The notes beneath the pieces were generated by a model, which was not told where the DNA came from, did not search any database, and saw only the letters and a program-made list of their open reading frames with translations. Below are positions 1 to 12,703 of a stretch of DNA of 64,000 nt, one piece after another. This DNA comes from Trogon surrucura (taxonomy: Eukaryota > Chordata > Aves > Trogoniformes > Trogonidae). A program made the position numbers and the translations under genes. The stretch covers positions 16,158,238 to 16,222,237 of the forward strand of contig CM036619.1 of assembly GCA_020746105.1 (NCBI GenBank), written 5' to 3'. Positions within the stretch are counted from its first letter, which is position 1; each line of letters begins with the position of its first letter.

Positions 1-222
1 TGGGGTGTTCTGTATAATCACGGGAGTCTGACGTTTGCCCACTCAGCTACATTCTATCATCTTTTGACATGTTAGTCAGTCACTTAACATTGATGTATGC
101 AGTGATGCAAATTTTCAACGGATCACAAGAATGAAAGCAACCTTAAGATTATTGTGTTATTCTAACAAGTGTGTCTAATCACATGGAGACAATTAATAAC
201 AGTAGGCCATGTGGAACACCAT

Positions 223-397
223 TCGAACAGGCTGCCCAGAGAGGCTGTGGAGTCTCCTTCTCTGGAGACATTCAAGACCTGCCTGGACACGTTCCTGTGT
301 GGCATAGTCTAGGCATTCCTGCTCTGGCAGGGGGATTGGACTTGATGATCTTTCGAGGTCCCTTCCAATCCCTAACATTCTATGATTCTATGATTCT
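223..397 (+). mobile_element. CR1 LINE, short young 3' end
   Basis: This is the last ~175 bp of a CR1 retrotransposon: the end of the reverse-transcriptase ORF (frame reading ...[17 protein letters not shown]), a short 3' UTR and two ATTCTATG-type tail units. By eye it differs from the copy at 59.6-60.6 kb at only about two positions. It is heavily 5'-truncated, as is normal for CR1, and cannot move by itself. The open frame at 171-434 crosses the element and its flanks and is not a gene. Confidence 0.93.
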
Positions 398-1754
398 GGG
401 AAGACCTGTTAATAGAAAATTTCATAAGCCTTAAGTTTATTGCTCGTTTACCTTTGGGGTGGGATGGAAGAAGACAGGAAATGAGGGAGTATTGTAAAGA
501 CAAAAGTTTTTTATAAAATCAAATATTTTAAATATCTTTGAATGCTATCAGCCAAAGGTGTAGGAGTTAAGTTTGCATAGAAACTACTGTTACATTAAAA
601 TAAACAGATTTTGGGGTTTTTTTTCTGTCATATGAAAATGTTAAGTGTTATCTTTTGAAATAGTTTTGGTTGTGGTGGTGAGAATGTGTAAATGGAATAC
701 CTCTCTGATACATACTGGAATTTCTTCTCAAATTTAATACTGTTTAGACTTGAAGAGCTGACTGTTAAATGCTGAAATTAAGCAGGAAGAGTAAGGCCAA
801 CTCATATTCTCTAGAATAGCACTGAGGCGGTAACACACTTCTGTTCAATTATACAGAGACAAGATCTATTTACAAAAATCATAGAAGAATGAGAATAAAG
901 TCAGAATAGAAGGGAAAAACTCAAGCAGTTTACTTCAGCTGTTATCAATGGTTTAACCAGTTTTCCTAACTGCAGTAGGCAGTGAGGTAGTCCACAGTTC
1001 ATGATAGCTCTTTTCTGATTGTAAATGAGATTAGATGACAAAGAGCATCCTATCTTTTCTGCTACATTTCTCTTTCACTCTCTTATAGAAATTGTTTCTT
1101 GGCATTTTCCTAAACAGAGGAATAATCACAGACTTCGAGAAGTAGAAAAAAGGTAGCACCCATTTTAGTAATGCACCTGAAAATATTGTATCGTACATAC
1201 CAAACTTGCTACTGAAGCAAATATAAATAAAGGTGAGTCGTTGTCTTACTGACGTTACCTCATTTAAGATGAAGAATAATTAGTACTCACAGATGAGGTG
1301 AACATTTTCATCTACCTAGTAAAGAGCAAATTAACATGACACCTACTGAGTTGTCTTAAAAAAGACACTGCATGTGAAAAGAACTGATTGCTATTCACTC
1401 TGGAATACAAATCCCCATTCATGCTAGGCTGTACTGCTGATTTCGCGTAGATCATGGAAGACAATACGGAGCAAGCGTGTGGTTATCAAACACCATACCC
1501 TTCTTGATGGCTTTGACAGTGGAAGTCCTTCAGTGAAGAAGGAAAAGTAGTCTGAAGAGTCCTTGCTTGTCCCTTCATGTTTCTTGGTGAACATTTCAGT
1601 TTCTTTCAAGGTTCGTTTATACCATACTCATCAGCATAGCATCTGATCTTCTTCCAGTAGTGTATTAGGCAAGATGACGAATATCTGTCACATTTTAGTT
1701 CCCTCTTCCTCTCCCCAGGGGAGAAAGTCTAGAAGAATATAGATGCACAGGGAT

Positions 1755-1815
1755 AAATTCAGACCCGCTGTAAGTAATTGTGATTCCATTGATGTCAGTA
1801 GAGTTGCATCCTACT
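1755..1815. repeat. Possible ancient amniote repeat remnant
   Basis: The segment with core 'ccattgatgtcagtagagtt' resembles, from memory, an old repeat common in turtle and crocodile DNA whose core reads like 'ccattgacttcaatggagtt'. It is strongly diverged and has no clear ends. Identification is by recollection only. Confidence 0.35.
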
Positions 1816-1921
1816 ACTACTTTTGATTTGAAACTGGAACAGAGAACCACATTGTTCTTTGTAAAATAAAAATAACAGTATTTGAAGATGTTTCCAAACA
1901 TTTCAATAACATTATCTAGGA

Positions 1922-2000
1922 CAGATTCTGCCCGCAGTTAAAGCTATATAAATTCACTTGAGTTAATGACACTGCATAACTGTAAATGGAATCAGCCCTT
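1922..2000. repeat. Possible ancient amniote repeat remnant, inverted ends
   Basis: The left end (ttctgcccgcagtta) and the reverse complement of the right end (ttccatttacagtta) are similar. This gives an imperfect inverted repeat around an AT-rich centre with 'cttgagttaatgac'. The layout fits the same class of old palindromic amniote repeats as the segment about 110 bp upstream. Low certainty. Confidence 0.33.
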
Positions 2001-4991
2001 ATATATTCATACAGCTTACCATTACCTGTGATTATCAGATACACACTTCTGCATATACAGAGATCACCATGCAAAACTACAGGTTCGGTCTTTGTCTTTT
2101 AACAAATATGTCAGTGGTCTGAAACGCCTCTGGGTAAATTGTCCTTTGCTGTTTTTGTGCACTTTTGGCATTGTCGATTAAAAGCAGAAAATATATTTTA
2201 ACGCAATATCGCAGGTCAGTGGCTTAGGATTTACTGTGACCTTATGAGCAACCCGTGGGCCACTGAACCCAGTTTGAGGATTACCAAGATAGGATATAAC
2301 TCTGATTCAGTTCACATCTGGTTATGTTAGAGCCTCTTTCAGAATGGATGATCTACCAGATAATCTTAAATGTAACAAGAATTTTTAGGAGTTAAGATAC
2401 ATATGGAAGTAAATCAGCATAAGTTACTGTAAAGTAAGGATTTCACTGGTGTGTGACTGGAGGCTTCCAGAAAATTACGGGTATGATGATGGCCAAGAGG
2501 AAGAAAAGTAACTGTTTTTCGTCACCCTTCTGTGAGTTTTCAACTAAACTGACTAATGTAGTTAGTTAGATGCATTTTATAAATAAAAAAGGCTTTTACG
2601 TCATGTGTAGTGTAGTCAGTCATATAGAACTTAAAGATTCAGAAATACACATCTTTTAGGAATAGTCATTGATGAGAAAAGTCACATATGTACTTATTTT
2701 TATCTCTGTTTTGTAAAACAGGGCATAAATTCTGTTGCGTTCTAATTGTCTAGGAAGAAAGTGCAGAAAATTTCTTTATTCTGGTTCTCCTCAGATTCAT
2801 ACACAGTTTCTTCATCAAACCGTATTCTGCCTTTTTGTCACAACTAGAAGCAGCTGTTAGGCCCGAGTACTTGTTGCTGGCCTTGCAGCCATCCAGACTC
2901 ACCACATACAAAGTGTCTCTCTACCATGGAACTTGCTGTCTTGAGCAGTACCTCACTCCAGCATAAGATGAAGCTTCCCAGTACTTCTGAACCTGAAGAA
3001 GAGTTCTTCATGTGAACCTGCTTGTTGATGAAAGGTCTATGTTCAGGCCAAAACATACTTGAAAACTGCAATCAGTCCTTTGCATTATGGAGTCAACACC
3101 TTTTGACCAGAGCTTTCCAGCTCTGATATGCAAAGGTGTGGTTTTGTTATGTTCCATTACAGCAAGGTTTAACTATACGATGCTCCTTCTATTGCCTCTC
3201 TGGGTTTCAGAAACCCAGGACCATGGTGTGGAAAGAGGTTCTGCCATAGGTTCAAAATGATACAGGTTTATTATGTCTAGCCAAAACCTACAGATCTAAT
3301 TCAATTTTCACTGCAGTGAGTGAAAATTTATACAATTTTTAAAGTATTTGGTTTATGAATGGCACTAATTTAACTAGATACAACTGGAACACAGAAAAGT
3401 AGGCTATTTGTAACCCTTGTGAAAAAAAGAATTCTTAATTTCCAAGCTCCTTTCCTGGGGATGACTTCCTTATGGAGATTCAAAAGATTTCTATGGAGGT
3501 ATTTTACAAGAGAAGGACAAATTATTTTTCAGAGGAATACTACATGGAGTAATTATAAATGTTTTCATTTGTAGGAAGGGAACAAGACTAATGTAATCAA
3601 TACGGTTACTTCCTTTTACATACAAGCCTGAACAGCTTGCAAGTTACAAGTACCTGAATCAAAGGTCTCAAGGTCATCTTTTCATGATTAATGATACCAT
3701 GTTTTCCAGAGACAGAGATTTGTCACGGTCCTTGCTGGTAGCCTAGAGATGTCTGAAGATACTTTTCTTCCCTAATATGTTTTTAGTTACCTACCATGGA
3801 GGAATTCTTTGAATCCTATGTTGACCTATTATTGATCATAAGGGGTGGTCCTTTCTCCAGATTCTGGCTCCAGTCCTCTTAGCTGGAAGCAAGGCTTAAT
3901 AAAAACGAAACAATAAATATCTTATATCTACATAACACTTGAATCCAAAAACAGTTGAAAAAGCAAGGATGAATTCATTTACCACTGAAATGCCAGCCAC
4001 CTCTGGGGTGGAACACATGGTTCTTATTTTCACAGAGCTAAGCAGCTGTTTAACAGTACAAAACAACAGCACATTATAGTTTAAGTCATGAAATGAAGAA
4101 TAATCCTGTATCCAATTGAAATGTAAGATTAAACTTAGATGGGGGGGAAATAATTACCCAAATTGGTAAAATGATCAGAACACAAAGACTACCCCTGCTA
4201 TTCTGGCACAGTGGGCCATCAAAACACTAAATACTGAGTGTGGTAAGGAACATAATTTTTCATTACATCTAAGAGCTCTTATCTTCACTTAGATTTACTT
4301 TTTTTTTTTCAGAAAAGTGATTTCTTGTTAAAAGGTATCAGTCCATCAATATCCAACCCTTCTGTTGAAAGTATATGCCATTTAGACAGGAAGGGTTTTC
4401 TGGAGTCTACCGTGGAATTTCTGATCAAAAAGAGGTTGAGCCAGAACCACGAGTAACCTGACTGTTATGCACATCTCCCAGGATGTGGGAGAATGAAATT
4501 CAAGTCTCTGTCCAGATTACTTCACAGCATAGACTTGGACCTGGATTTCCTAAGTCCCAGAGGAAGATCCTAAATTACTGGACTTGCAGCTATTCCGATC
4601 ATGTTTTCTTCTTATTTTCCCATGGAAAAAATACCAAAAAAATTGAAAGGTCTTGGGTTTGGCTCAGCATAGAATGTGAATTTTGCAATTTCAAAAACTT
4701 TCCTGGAACAGGAAAGTTATTTTCCACCAAGTTTACCTCCCGCTGCAATGTATTCCTTTGCAATAGGATGAAAAGTTACTGAGTTTGTTGCAGTATTATC
4801 TTAGAGGGAAGACAATTGCTCTGTAGTGTTCATATGGGTTTATATTATACTGTAATGTATGTGTACATTCATCTATGTAGCTAATACATCAGCCTAGGTC
4901 ATCAGCAAATTTAACCTGGAAGTTAGAAAATTTCCGGCAATCAACTTGTAAAATATACTTCCAATAACAATAATGTGAACACAGACCTACC

Positions 4992-5012
4992 TTTTTTTTT
5001 TTTTTTTTTTTT
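4992..5012. repeat. Poly-T tract (21 T)
   Basis: Uninterrupted run of 21 T. It has no flanking retrocopy that I can recognise. Confidence 0.9.
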
Positions 5013-7104
5013 AAGGTGGAATTAATCATCCTCTAAAGGACCTATTTACAATAACCACTAGACGGACACATGAAGATAGGTGGTCGGTTTTGCTCCCATT
5101 CCTCCAAGGACAAACAATATGACTGTGCCTGACAGAGACACCTTCTCACATTATTCTCTGCTGGGCACATTAAGGAATCAGAAGATATTTTTTTTTAGTT
5201 AAGGGGGTGATATCACTTCGTCTCACTTTTGACAAATACTTCCAATAACTTTTATGTACCAATAGATGCCACTCTTGATACAGATAAGATCCAATATTGG
5301 TCTGCTGGGCAACTGGAAAAGAGATTTAAGACTGTTTACCAGTTTCAGATAACTCCAGGTCAGATGGCAATAACATTCTACCACTAAGGAACAATGGTGG
5401 ATTTGATTCAGTGGTGAATCTTCCATCCTGTTACCAGTGCACTGAGCCTTCAGGTCTAATAAGGCCTTCAGGTCTATTGATTCCTGCAGATTTATAATAT
5501 TTATTAATCTGTCAAATTAATTAGATTTCTGTCATATTACTGAAAGAGGTGGTAAGTAATTTTAAAGAAACATGTCTCACTTTCAGCACTATCACATTCC
5601 TATTTCATAGGCAGTCACTAAAGGTGTTGAGCCACGGAACTGTGAAGTCAACGGATGCATTTTGATTTGGATGAGATCAAACTATTTATGCAACCCCGTT
5701 GGCAAGGAAGCTGAGCATTGAAGAAACTTGAGTCTAAAGATTCCTCAAGTCTTGTTCTCTTAAGGCCAACTTTTATGTAAGTCAATGGGAGGCTGGTTTC
5801 CAACAAAATTAATGACTGCATATTAATGGTTATTCAGAAAATTGAATTGTTTGGTCTTTGAGGAAGACACTAACCCTTTCTATTGTTTTGGGACTACAGG
5901 AAGAGCACCAATGTTATTCTACAAGGTAGGAATAATAGTCTGAGGAGAAGGAAAAGACAACCTTCAGTAACAAGAGAAAAAAAAATTGTCACAATGATTG
6001 GTCAAAAACAACAAAAAAAGAATAATAGCATACAGAACTCCTCAACATAAATCTTATTTCTAGTCTCACAGTCTATATACAGAGGCCTTTATAGTTAAAT
6101 CAAATTAAATTGCAGTCATTTTGTATATACTCACACGTATATCTGAATGTAATACATGTAAAAAGTCTACACCAACATGAAAATATATTAGATGTTCTTG
6201 TTAAGAATAAACAAACATTGCCTTGTTTGGCAGAATTTTCAAATGCATATTGCTTCCTTTATTTATTTTTTTATTACAATAAAAATGTGTTTTCTGTTAA
6301 ATCTATTGTTATAAAGAAATTAAGCCCTGAAATCTGCCAGCGTGGCTTTTTTCCATAAAGTGGAAAAAAAAAAAAAAACCCCTCCTGTTTTAGATACTTG
6401 AAAACATTAGAAATCTGAAAATGAAAAGACCAGCCTCTGCGTAGCAAATTACTCCATAAAAATAAAAAGAATTCTTCTGTGTGAACTTAAATGGTTGGAA
6501 AGCAGAACACAGCAGAAAAGAATAGTGTGCCTGGTCATAAAGGAAAACAGAGGGTTTAGGTCAATCTTTACAGATGTATAGGAGTCATTCAGGAAGAAAA
6601 ATAATAAAAAATCAATAAATCGGAGGCTATTTCACAGATATTTGGGTCTGATTCCCCCTCTGCTGAGGCAAAGATTGTTTGCTTGAGACTGTGCTTTTAA
6701 AGAAAATTCCAAGAAAATCCTCACAAAAAGTATTTTCCTTGATCTGGTCCTTAGCTATGAACAATGGGGACGAATTTTATGGCCTTATATTTGTATTAAG
6801 GGATACAACTTGCAAGGCCTAAGTTCCCTAATTTTACCACTCAAAACATTTAGTTTCTGCTTTCATCTTCTTCTATGGTTTAACCTACACTTCATACTAT
6901 ACCTGATTATTCCCCTGTGTCCATCTACATTTTGTTTCTAACAGTTCTTTATAGTAGGTTATGTATAACTTAGTGATCCCCCGTTGTACTTAAGATTCTA
7001 CTCCACAAGGTGCTTTACATGTACCTAATATAAGACAACCCTTGATCCAGGGAATGAAATATTAAAAGTAATAGAAGATGGAGAGGAAAATTGCAATCCT
7101 ATAA

Positions 7105-8075
7105 GCTATCTTCAAGATGACGTAGATAGTGGGATTGAGTGCACCCTCACCAAGTTTGCTGATGACACCAAGTTAAATGTTGTGGTTGAAACGTCTGAGG
7201 GATGGGATGACATCCAGAGGGCCCTGGAAAAACTTGAAGAGTGGGCTCATGGGAAAATCATGCACTTCAAAAAGACCAATTACAAGGTCCTGCACATGTG
7301 TTGGGGCAACCCCCTACGTCAGTACAGGCTGGAGGATGAAGGAATAGAGAGTAGCCCTGTGAAGGGAGACTTAGGAATACTGGTGAATGAAAAGCTGGTC
7401 ATGAGACAGCAATGTGTACTCACAGCTGAGAAGGCCAACTCTGTCCCGGGCTGCATCAAAAGAAGTGTAATCAGCAGGTCAAGGGGGGTGATTCTGCCCC
7501 TATACTCTGTTTTGGTGAGACCCTAACTACAATACTGTGTCCAGCTCTGGAGTACTCAGCCCAAGAAAGACATGGACCTGTTGGAGCGGGTCCAGAGGAG
7601 GGCCACATAAATGATCAGCGGCCAATAAGGACAGGCTGAGAGAGCCTGGAGAAGAGAAGGCTCCAGGGAGACCTTTTTGTGGTCTTTCAATACTTAAAAG
7701 GGAATTATAAGAAAGGTGGGGACAATTTTTTTTAGCAGATCCTGTTGCAATAGGGCAATGGTTAATGGTTTTAAACTAAAAGAGATTTAGACTAGATATT
7801 AGATAGGTAAACTGGATTACGGGTAGGTTTAGACTAGATACAAGGAAGAAATTTTTTACATTGATGGTGGTGAGACTGAGGAACTGGAAGAGGTTGCCCA
7901 GAGAGGTGGTAGAAGCCCCCTCCCTGGAAACATTCAAGGTCAGGTTGGATAGGGCTCTGAGCAATCTAATCTTGTAAAAGATCCTCCTTACTGCAGGAGG
8001 GTTGGACCAGATGGTCTTTAACGGTCCCTTCCAACCCAAACTGTTGTAGGATTCTACAAGATTCCATAAGATTCC
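7105..8075 (+). mobile_element. CR1 LINE, old 3' part (~1 kb)
   Basis: A 5'-truncated CR1 beginning just before the reverse-transcriptase motif: 'agtttgctgatgacaccaag' encodes the K-F-A-D-D-T-K stretch with the catalytic Asp pair. A broken frame at 7182-7526 continues it, with residues typical of CR1 such as DIQRALEKLEEWA and ISRSRGVILPLYSVLVRP, and then hits a stop. The rest of the ORF is frameshifted. The 3' end carries the usual 'gttggaccagatggtcttt...ggtcccttccaacc' and a decayed tail of ATTCYA-type units ending near 8075. Divergence from the 59.6-kb copy is high, so this is an old insertion of another subfamily. An internal 42-bp insertion near 7786-7840 repeats 13 bp. Confidence 0.93.
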
Positions 8076-8397
8076 AGGGTCAGACAGTGGCAAAACCAGA
8101 AACAGCATCTTATCTCCAAGGCCCTGAACGCTGCCTGCTCTGTCTCTTATTGCCTGATGTCTCATTTCTTCCTCAGGAACTTTCTCAGAGGCTACTGTAG
8201 CTACCTTTGAACACACGGTAGGAGGAAAACATCCAGGTATAATGAGTCAGATCACTTGTCAAAGATGAAACAGCCTAAGTGTACAGAGGGAAAAGAAATA
8301 TTGAACGAACACCAAATGAGCATATATCTTGCCAGATGTTTCAGATATTTTTTTTTCTTTTAGAGTGATAATCACTGACTTGGCCGATAACAGAAGG

Positions 8398-8722
8398 GTA
8401 CAGACTTGCCATCATTTATTCAGACTTTAGCAGAACATTTGACAAAATGCCTCTCAGCTTGCTGGTAAGGTCACTGGTGATAGCATCAGTATCAGAAAGG
8501 TGAAGAGGCTTAACAATGAACTGTATGACAACATAGCTAGTACAAATACACGTGAAGAAGATGTTTCTGGCAGAAAGCTAAAAATGAAGGCCCTTGGTGT
8601 TAGGACCAATTCTGCTCAACATTTATGTGTCTGTCCTGGCTGTGAGCTGAATCACTGTAGTGTCCTCCTGAATCATGATATAGCTGCACTCAAGTTCAAG
8701 TGAAATTGCCAAACTTCTGACA
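8398..8722 (+). mobile_element. Very decayed CR1-like reverse-transcriptase fragment
   Basis: Two islands match the CR1 reverse-transcriptase order with the right spacing. 'atttattcagactttagcagaacatttgac' near 8416 resembles the coding of D-F-S-K-A-F-D, and about 170 bp later 'cttggtgttaggaccaattctgctcaacatt' resembles that of [11 protein letters not shown] further weak match, 'gctgcactcaagttcaagtgaaattgcc', sits where the S-K-F-A-D-D region should be. The sequence between the islands is barely alignable by eye. It lies downstream of the 7.1-8.1 kb copy but carries a more 5' part of the element, so it is a separate insertion. Confidence 0.5.
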
Positions 8723-11700
8723 GACATTAGGTAAAAAACTAAAAAAAAAAAACACAAGAAAACCCAATAGGGGTACCAATCATATGTAAGGTAGAATGCT
8801 TGAAAATTTTCATTTACTGATCCCTAGTTTCGTCTGTATTCATCTGCCTGTGGTTTCACTTTAGACCCAGACACAACTTTTGATGCTGTTGTTGCCGACT
8901 GTGACAGCCCTGGGCTGTGACCTGGCCCTTTCATGTGAGTTCTGGTGTCTTGATGTGGCTGGAGGTGCTGTTCAGTGGATGTGTAACTTTTTTTTTTTTT
9001 TTTTTTGTATTTTGAAAGGTTGAGGAAGTACAGATACAGAGACAAGGACCTATTAAGTGTTGCCTTCTCACATAAGGTAAAAGTAAAGACTTCTTCAGTC
9101 TGTTGACTAGGCTGGTGGAGGCAGGAGAAACCATTCAGTTGAGCTTGGATGAATAGCTTTCAAGGAAAGAAGCACCAGTGGTAGGGAGCAGAGCTTATGG
9201 GACGCAGATTTAACCAAACCAGATGAAGCCACCTCCAGCACATCCTTGCAGATCTGATTATGGGGTAGCACAAAGATGGCATAAAACCAAATTTTTCTTT
9301 CCTTATGGGCAGATCTTGAGATTGTCCTAGAAGTGAGGAAAGCATTCCTGAATAGGATTAGCCTGGCTCTGGTCTTGAACAGTTTTCTCTCAGCCAATTC
9401 ATAGGATACTCCTTTTTCATCTCACATAAGATGTCCACATGTATTATCCTTTGCAAGACAGAAGAGACAAAACTTAAATGAAATCCAGTCTCAAACACAA
9501 TGGGGATGTTCTAGCGAGCATGGTGGCCCACCCAGATTTTGAAACTCTCTAGTTTGCAGCCTGAAGAACATGCATGGGTACGGGAAATGTAAATTTTGAC
9601 TAAATAACTAAGGCCAAAACCTTGTTGCTATGAAGCTTGTGTTGGGGACCTGGAAAACTCTTGGTATCACTTTCATGAATCGGTTACAGAGCCAGAGGTT
9701 CAATCTATCTTGCTGTCTCTCAAAACAGATGACAAGCATCCAAGAGAAGAGATAATCTGTAATCTGCTATCTAGGTTAGCTGATTTGGACTTTGGAAATG
9801 GGTTATATTTACTTTCCTACCCTTCCAGTGACTTGAGTTTTAACCTCTTGCAAGTCACCTGAGGTGTCCTAAGTCATATTTGTATGTATACATTCGTTAT
9901 AGGTGTCAATATATCTTAAAGACATATTTCACTTCCTGGCAGGGTAATTCCTAGTATTTAGACTAATATTGTCAATCTGATGTTGCCACACTGAGAATGT
10001 GTGACCTCTTAACCTCTTCCCCAACCTTTGATATAACTCAAGACCATGCTTGTTGGGTATGGAATTGCTGCACTCTACAAGATGCAGAACTGATTAGTTA
10101 CTTGCACGCATTGAACAGAATTTAGGAGGAAACTGGTTAGTCTGCTATAGGACATTGTGAAGCAACAGAATCAAACAGTAATTTTAAGTTAAAGAGAACG
10201 TCATAAAACGGTGCTGCTAAAAGGACATCACTTCCCTATTTGAAGACGAAAGAGTAGGAAGATACATAGCTTGCTAAAATATAAAACCGGGAACTATTAC
10301 TGAAGTGTTTTAGGCTGTCATTTCTTCTCTGTTGGGACAGGATCCAGACAGCAGAGGTAGTACTGTCTTTTGTCTGAAGATTTCCAAATTTCTTTTAAAA
10401 ACTCTTCCAAAACATCAGTTTCACAAATCATTTTAGAAGTGCCACAGATGAACAGAATTATTGCCTGTTAGGAACATGATACTCACTTGCTAGGAAAATA
10501 ACAAAGTGAGAGTACTAGCAATTCTAGTTGAATATTTCTGGTGTATGGTGCCGCCTTCATCAAAACCAGAGAAAGTACTTTGTGGGAAAGAAAAGAAGGA
10601 GAAGAAACAACAGAATAAAATACTTAGATGTTAATGTGAAGTTTTCTGGTTTGTTTTCCAAAAGACTCAAGCATGGTTAAGCTAAGCAGACATTACTTGG
10701 ACAGAAGGCAAACTTTTATAACTGGGCAAAACACTGACATTCTGGAAGACAATACTTTTGAAAAAGAGGCTTTGGGTCTGCACATGACATAATAAATTAC
10801 ATTCAACCCTCTATAATGACTTTTTAAAAACTTTGACAGATCAGTGTATTTTGAATTTTGAATAAAGATGTAGCCAGGTAAGTGCACATGCAAATACACA
10901 CAAGCACTTGGATATTTTGGTTTGTGGTACTGTTTGTCCTAATTTTGTTAATTCCATCTGTAGGCTTTGTTTTGTGTCACACTTAGTAAGAATTCTTTGC
11001 CCAAGGTATTGAGAATAGTTGAAAAATCAGTCTAGGTGCCTTGAATAAGTACAATTCAGTGTTTGTTACTTCGTTGACACATATATTTCCTCCTCTTTTT
11101 TCCCCCTTTCTTTGTTTCATACTGAAATTTAATTCCTTAATGGTTAGACAAATGTAATAGGACCTCATTATGTCTAATTTCCAGGGATAAAATATCCACA
11201 AAAAAGATATATTTGGAGAATGTAAGAGAGTATCAAGTTTTATTTTAGGAAAGCTACTCCTCAGAAAGCAACAGAGGAAAATGATTTGAGAGAAGTCATC
11301 AATAAAATTCTTAAATAAGTTCCATAGTAACTGTTTACACCCTTCTTTTCTTTTTTTACCTTGTAAGACATCAGCAGCTTAGCAGCTATCCACAATATTT
11401 TTGAGAAGCCTTCAAAAGCCATCAGACAAGTAATCACATTATCCAGATTAGTTTCCCGTCAAGAGAAAAAGAGTAATTGAACCATAGAGTCAAGAGTAAT
11501 TGAGCCAGGATACTGAGGGCACGTAGACAGCAAATTAAAACAACACAACTAATTGTTAACATTGTAAAAAATCAACTTAGAATAAAACATTTTTATTAGC
11601 TGAATACAACTAATTACTTGACTCTTTTAACCACTTCTAGTATAGCAGATTGTCCATTGAGAAAGCTATGTAGTAAGTCTGTATTAGAAATAATTTGCCT

Positions 11701-12341
11701 AACTATATTAGATATAAGAGTGATAGGAAGTTTCAATGGTATGATTTTCTTCTTTCTTTTTAGTACTAATAGTTTTGTGAGAAATATGTAATTGTAAATG
11801 AAAGGCAACTGCCGAAATATTATGTATGAGATTGGTTGTCTTCAACTTTTCCTAAGAAGCTGTTTGAATTCTCAGGTTTGTATTGGGCATGGGCACGATT
11901 CATGTAAACTCCAAAGGTCTGAAAATCCGATCCCCAAAATAAGCTGAGATATTGAGAAAGAGGAAGTCAAAAATTGTGGATGAGAGTTATAATGAAGTGC
12001 AAGAAGTGCAGGAGCACTTGGAGTGCCTTATGGACCCAGTCATTCAATGAAAGCCACAGCTCTGACTTCTTTTTATATTCTCTCTTATTTTTTTTTTTTC
12101 CTGTGTATGCCTAAAACCTGCTTTAGGAGATGTAGACACCTAAAAGCAAGTCTGACTAGTGGGTCCCAAAACCTCTGAGTCCATCCCGCATGTGCTGGTG
12201 CTTGAATCAGAAAGAGCAAGGCTCCCTGTGCAGGTACACCTCACCGAGAGCGTAACAGTGTCACCTCAGTATGCAAGCGATGTGCATACGTTAGCACTGT
12301 GTGGCACCTGCACTAATGGTGAATGAGAGTCAGGGTAGCTC
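8723..12341. other. Non-coding stretch, no gene seen
   Basis: Nothing recognisable apart from simple runs (A12 at 8741-8752; T19 at 8988-9006). A 96-codon minus-strand open frame at 9107-9397 has no features of a known family. The rest is AT-rich and without repeats I can name. Confidence 0.65.
8988..9006. repeat. Poly-T tract (19 T)
   Basis: Uninterrupted T19. It accounts for the lysine runs in overlapping minus-strand open frames, which are therefore not credible proteins. Confidence 0.9.
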
Positions 12342-12703
12342 TCCTTCCTTCCTTCCTTCCTTCCTTCCTTCCTTCCTTCCTTCCTTCCTTCCTTCCTTCC
12401 TTCCTTCCTTCCTTCCTTCCTTCCTTCCTTCCTTCCTTCCTTCCTTCCTTCCTTCCTTCCTTCCTTCCTTCCTTCCTTCCTTCCTTCCTTCCCTCCTTCC
12501 TTCCCTCCTTCCTTCCCTCCTTCCTTCCCTCCTTCCTTCCCTCCTTCCCTCCTTCCTTCCCTCCTTCCTTCCCTCCTTCCTTCCCTCCTTCCTTCCCTCC
12601 TTCCCTCCTTCCTTCCTTCCCTCCTTCCTTCCTTCCCTCCTTCCTTCCCCCCTTCCCCCCTTCCTTCCCCCCTTCCTTCCTTCCCCCCTTCCTTCCTTCC
12701 TTC
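12342..12703. repeat. (TTCC)n microsatellite with 12-bp higher-order part
   Basis: About 360 bp of pure pyrimidine on the plus strand. Positions 12344-12492 are about 37 uninterrupted TTCC units. From 12493 a regular interruption produces a 12-bp period (CTCCTTCCTTCC), and the last 60 bp contains four C6 blocks. The purine strand is GGAA repeats ending in four G6 runs. Such tracts can form triplex (H-DNA), and the G-run end could form a quadruplex; GGAA is also the ETS-factor core. The 'proteins' read through it in several frames (for example 12301-12864 and 12330-12815) are artefacts of the repeat. Array length may be wrong in an assembly. Confidence 0.98.

Larger units (their letters stand above)
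398..7104. other. AT-rich non-coding stretch, no gene seen
   Basis: I find no recognisable exon, RNA gene or intact mobile element here. The open frames (the longest about 99 codons, at 4483-4782) have the Phe/Ser/Tyr/Cys-rich composition of translated AT-rich DNA and no family resemblance. Minor structure: two faint amniote-repeat remnants (1755-1815 and 1922-2000), a small hairpin with an 8-bp stem at 3200-3218, a T21 run at 4992-5012 and an A15 run at 6364-6378. Confidence 0.7.

Noticed and set aside
4992..5012. Poly-T and poly-A tracts considered as ends of processed pseudogenes or SINEs
   Set aside because: No gene-like or tRNA-derived body and no target duplications are visible next to the runs at 5.0, 9.0, 13.65, 28.2 or 32.6 kb.
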